A DNA stretch of 5,936 nucleotides from Oscillospiraceae bacterium (GTDB lineage Bacteria; Bacillota; Clostridia; Oscillospirales; Ruminococcaceae): the NCBI GenBank assembly GCA_014796735.1, contig JAAVIG010000044.1, forward strand, positions 1 through 5,936, in the 5' to 3' direction. Under the pieces are notes generated by a model that saw only the letters and a list, made by a program, of their open reading frames with translations, was not told the origin of the DNA and made no database searches. Every line of letters begins with the position of its first letter. Within the stretch, counting starts at the first letter, position 1. Position numbers and translations under genes: made by a program. Positions 5,091 to 5,936 of the stretch are shown here, one piece after another.

Positions 5091-5360
5091 ATGAAAGCGG
5101 TAGTAGCTGTTATAGGAAAAGATACGGTAGGTATTTTGGCGAAAATAAGCGCCATCTGCGCGGAATGCAACGCAAATGTTATGGACGTTACACAGACAAT
5201 TATGCAGGATATGTTTGCAATGACCATGCTTATAGATATATCCAAGTGCACCTCCGATTACGGTACTCTTGCGGAACGCCTTAAAAAATCGGGAGAGGAA
5301 ATGAATTTGCAGGTACATGTTATGCATGAGGATATTTTTAATTCGATGCACCGCATTTAA
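5091..5360 (+). CDS. ACT-domain protein, UPF0237 family
   Basis: The 89-residue protein is a single ACT domain of the UPF0237 group (GcvR-like), small soluble proteins thought to sense amino acids or other small ligands as dimers. It begins with strand KAVVAVIGKDTVGIL (2-16), whose GKD-VGI loop (9-15) is the typical ligand-binding turn. CAECNANVMDVTQTIMQDMFAM spans the helix and second strand, and the family ending HEDIFNSMHRI is at 79-89. Length matches the family. It lies behind the rightward promoter at 5004-5032 and is followed after 40 bp by the UPF0210 gene. That pairing is conserved in many bacteria and archaea (S. pneumoniae SP0238-SP0239 is an example, from memory), so the two products probably act together. 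No biochemical function is known. Confidence 0.94.
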   Translation: MKAVVAVIGKDTVGILAKISAICAECNANVMDVTQTIMQDMFAMTMLIDISKCTSDYGTLAERLKKSGEEMNLQVHVMHEDIFNSMHRI

Positions 5361-5400
5361 CGTTATCTTAAAAAGAAATCAGCAAAGGAGACCTTAAAAA

Positions 5401-5936
5401 ATGGTCAGTACAAACGATATACTTGAAACCATAAAGATGATCCAAGAGGAAAATCTCGATATACGTACAATTACTATGGGAATATCGCTGCTTGACTGCA
5501 TAGACAGCGATATAGACAGAGCCTGCGACAAAATTTACGAAAAAATGATGCGGGCGGCGGAAAATCACGTCAAGACGGGCGAGGAGATCGAAAAACGCTA
5601 CGGTATCCCCATTATAAACAAGAGGCTTTCGGTAACTCCCATTTCAATGTTGGCGGCTTCCGCAAAGGGAAGTCCCGTGAAGTTCGCGAAGACCTTACAG
5701 CGTGTTGCGGAGGGAACGGGTGTTAACTATATAGGCGGCTACTCCGCTCTTGTTCACAAGGGCTTCGCGGCGGGGGATATGGAGCTTATCAAATCTATTC
5801 CCGAAGCGCTTTCGGAAACCACCAACGTTTGCTCGTCCGTGAACATAGGCTCCACCCGCGCGGGCATCAATATGGACGCGGTAAGGCTCATGGGACAGAT
5901 CATTGTTGACAGCGCAAAGGCTACCGCCGACGATCA
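5401..5936 (+). CDS. UPF0210/DUF711 family protein (PFL-like), N-terminal part
   Basis: The 178 visible residues match the start of the UPF0210 (DUF711) family, whose full members are about 450 aa, so the right edge cuts the gene after roughly 40%. Recognisable segments are the opening NDILETIKMIQEENLDIRT, TMGISLLDC (25-33), the IGGYSALVHKGF segment (111-122), and CSSVNIGSTRAGINMDAV (144-161). The family has a fold related to pyruvate formate-lyase, but no enzymatic activity is established, and the glycyl-radical C-terminal region cannot be judged here. ATG 5401 has AAAGGAG (5384-5390) 10 nt upstream. It follows the ACT-domain gene by 40 bp without a terminator between them, so the two are co-transcribed; the ACT protein may be its sensor subunit (inference). 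Confidence 0.94.
   Translation, partial: MVSTNDILETIKMIQEENLDIRTITMGISLLDCIDSDIDRACDKIYEKMMRAAENHVKTGEEIEKRYGIPIINKRLSVTPISMLAASAKGSPVKFAKTLQRVAEGTGVNYIGGYSALVHKGFAAGDMELIKSIPEALSETTNVCSSVNIGSTRAGINMDAVRLMGQIIVDSAKATADD

Noticed and set aside
4965..5351. Minus-strand open frames across the ACT-domain gene
   Set aside because: They run through the divergent promoter region and antisense to a confident UPF0237 gene. The Cys/Tyr/His/Phe-rich translation is typical of a shadow.
1..5936. Mobile element, defence system or CRISPR content
   Set aside because: Every gene belongs to a common chromosomal family. No transposase, integrase, phage gene, spaced direct repeats or terminal inverted repeats were found.

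Overview
The window reads as ordinary chromosomal DNA of a low-to-moderate-GC Firmicute, most likely an anaerobic clostridium (Oscillospiraceae/Ruminococcaceae-like). The reasons are strong AAGGAGG-type ribosome binding sites, TTG and GTG starts beside ATG, AT-rich promoters with extended -10 elements, the Firmicute pair Asp23/Gls24 (yloU) - fakA (yloV), and the clostridial UPF0237-UPF0210 pair. No base composition or taxonomy was computed. I see no rRNA, tRNA, CRISPR array, insertion sequence, phage gene or attachment site.

Right to left on the minus strand is a compact run of seven genes. First comes a PHP-family phosphoesterase of the histidinol-phosphatase type (4086-4907). It is followed by an Lrp/AsnC regulator (3593-4072), a class I/II aminotransferase (2418-3596), a Nudix hydrolase (1872-2396) and ispE (989-1861). 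The spacings between these five are 13 bp, a 4-bp overlap, 21 bp and 10 bp, so they are probably one transcript. A well-formed extended -10 promoter (974-1002) overlaps the end of ispE and should drive the last two genes separately: an Asp23/Gls24 protein (556-915) and fakA (486 to the left edge, truncated by the window).

To the right, on the plus strand, are a small ACT-domain protein of the UPF0237 type (5091-5360) and the first 178 residues of a UPF0210/DUF711 protein (from 5401, cut by the right edge). The 183-bp gap at 4908-5090 separates the two transcription units. It holds two divergent promoters whose -35 boxes lie 8 bp apart. A 14-bp AT-rich palindrome lies over the start region of the leftward promoter.

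Functionally, the regulator-aminotransferase pair resembles B. subtilis alaR-alaT (yugG-yugH), so regulated amino-acid transamination is the best reading of the operon core. IspE belongs to the MEP isoprenoid pathway. FakA phosphorylates exogenous fatty acids. The ACT/UPF0210 pair is widely conserved but of unknown function. I found no convincing undescribed system. The points worth a second look are the shared divergent control region, the inverted repeats placed on two -10 boxes, a small tandem duplication at the C-terminus of IspE, and the uncharacterised ACT-UPF0210 pair.
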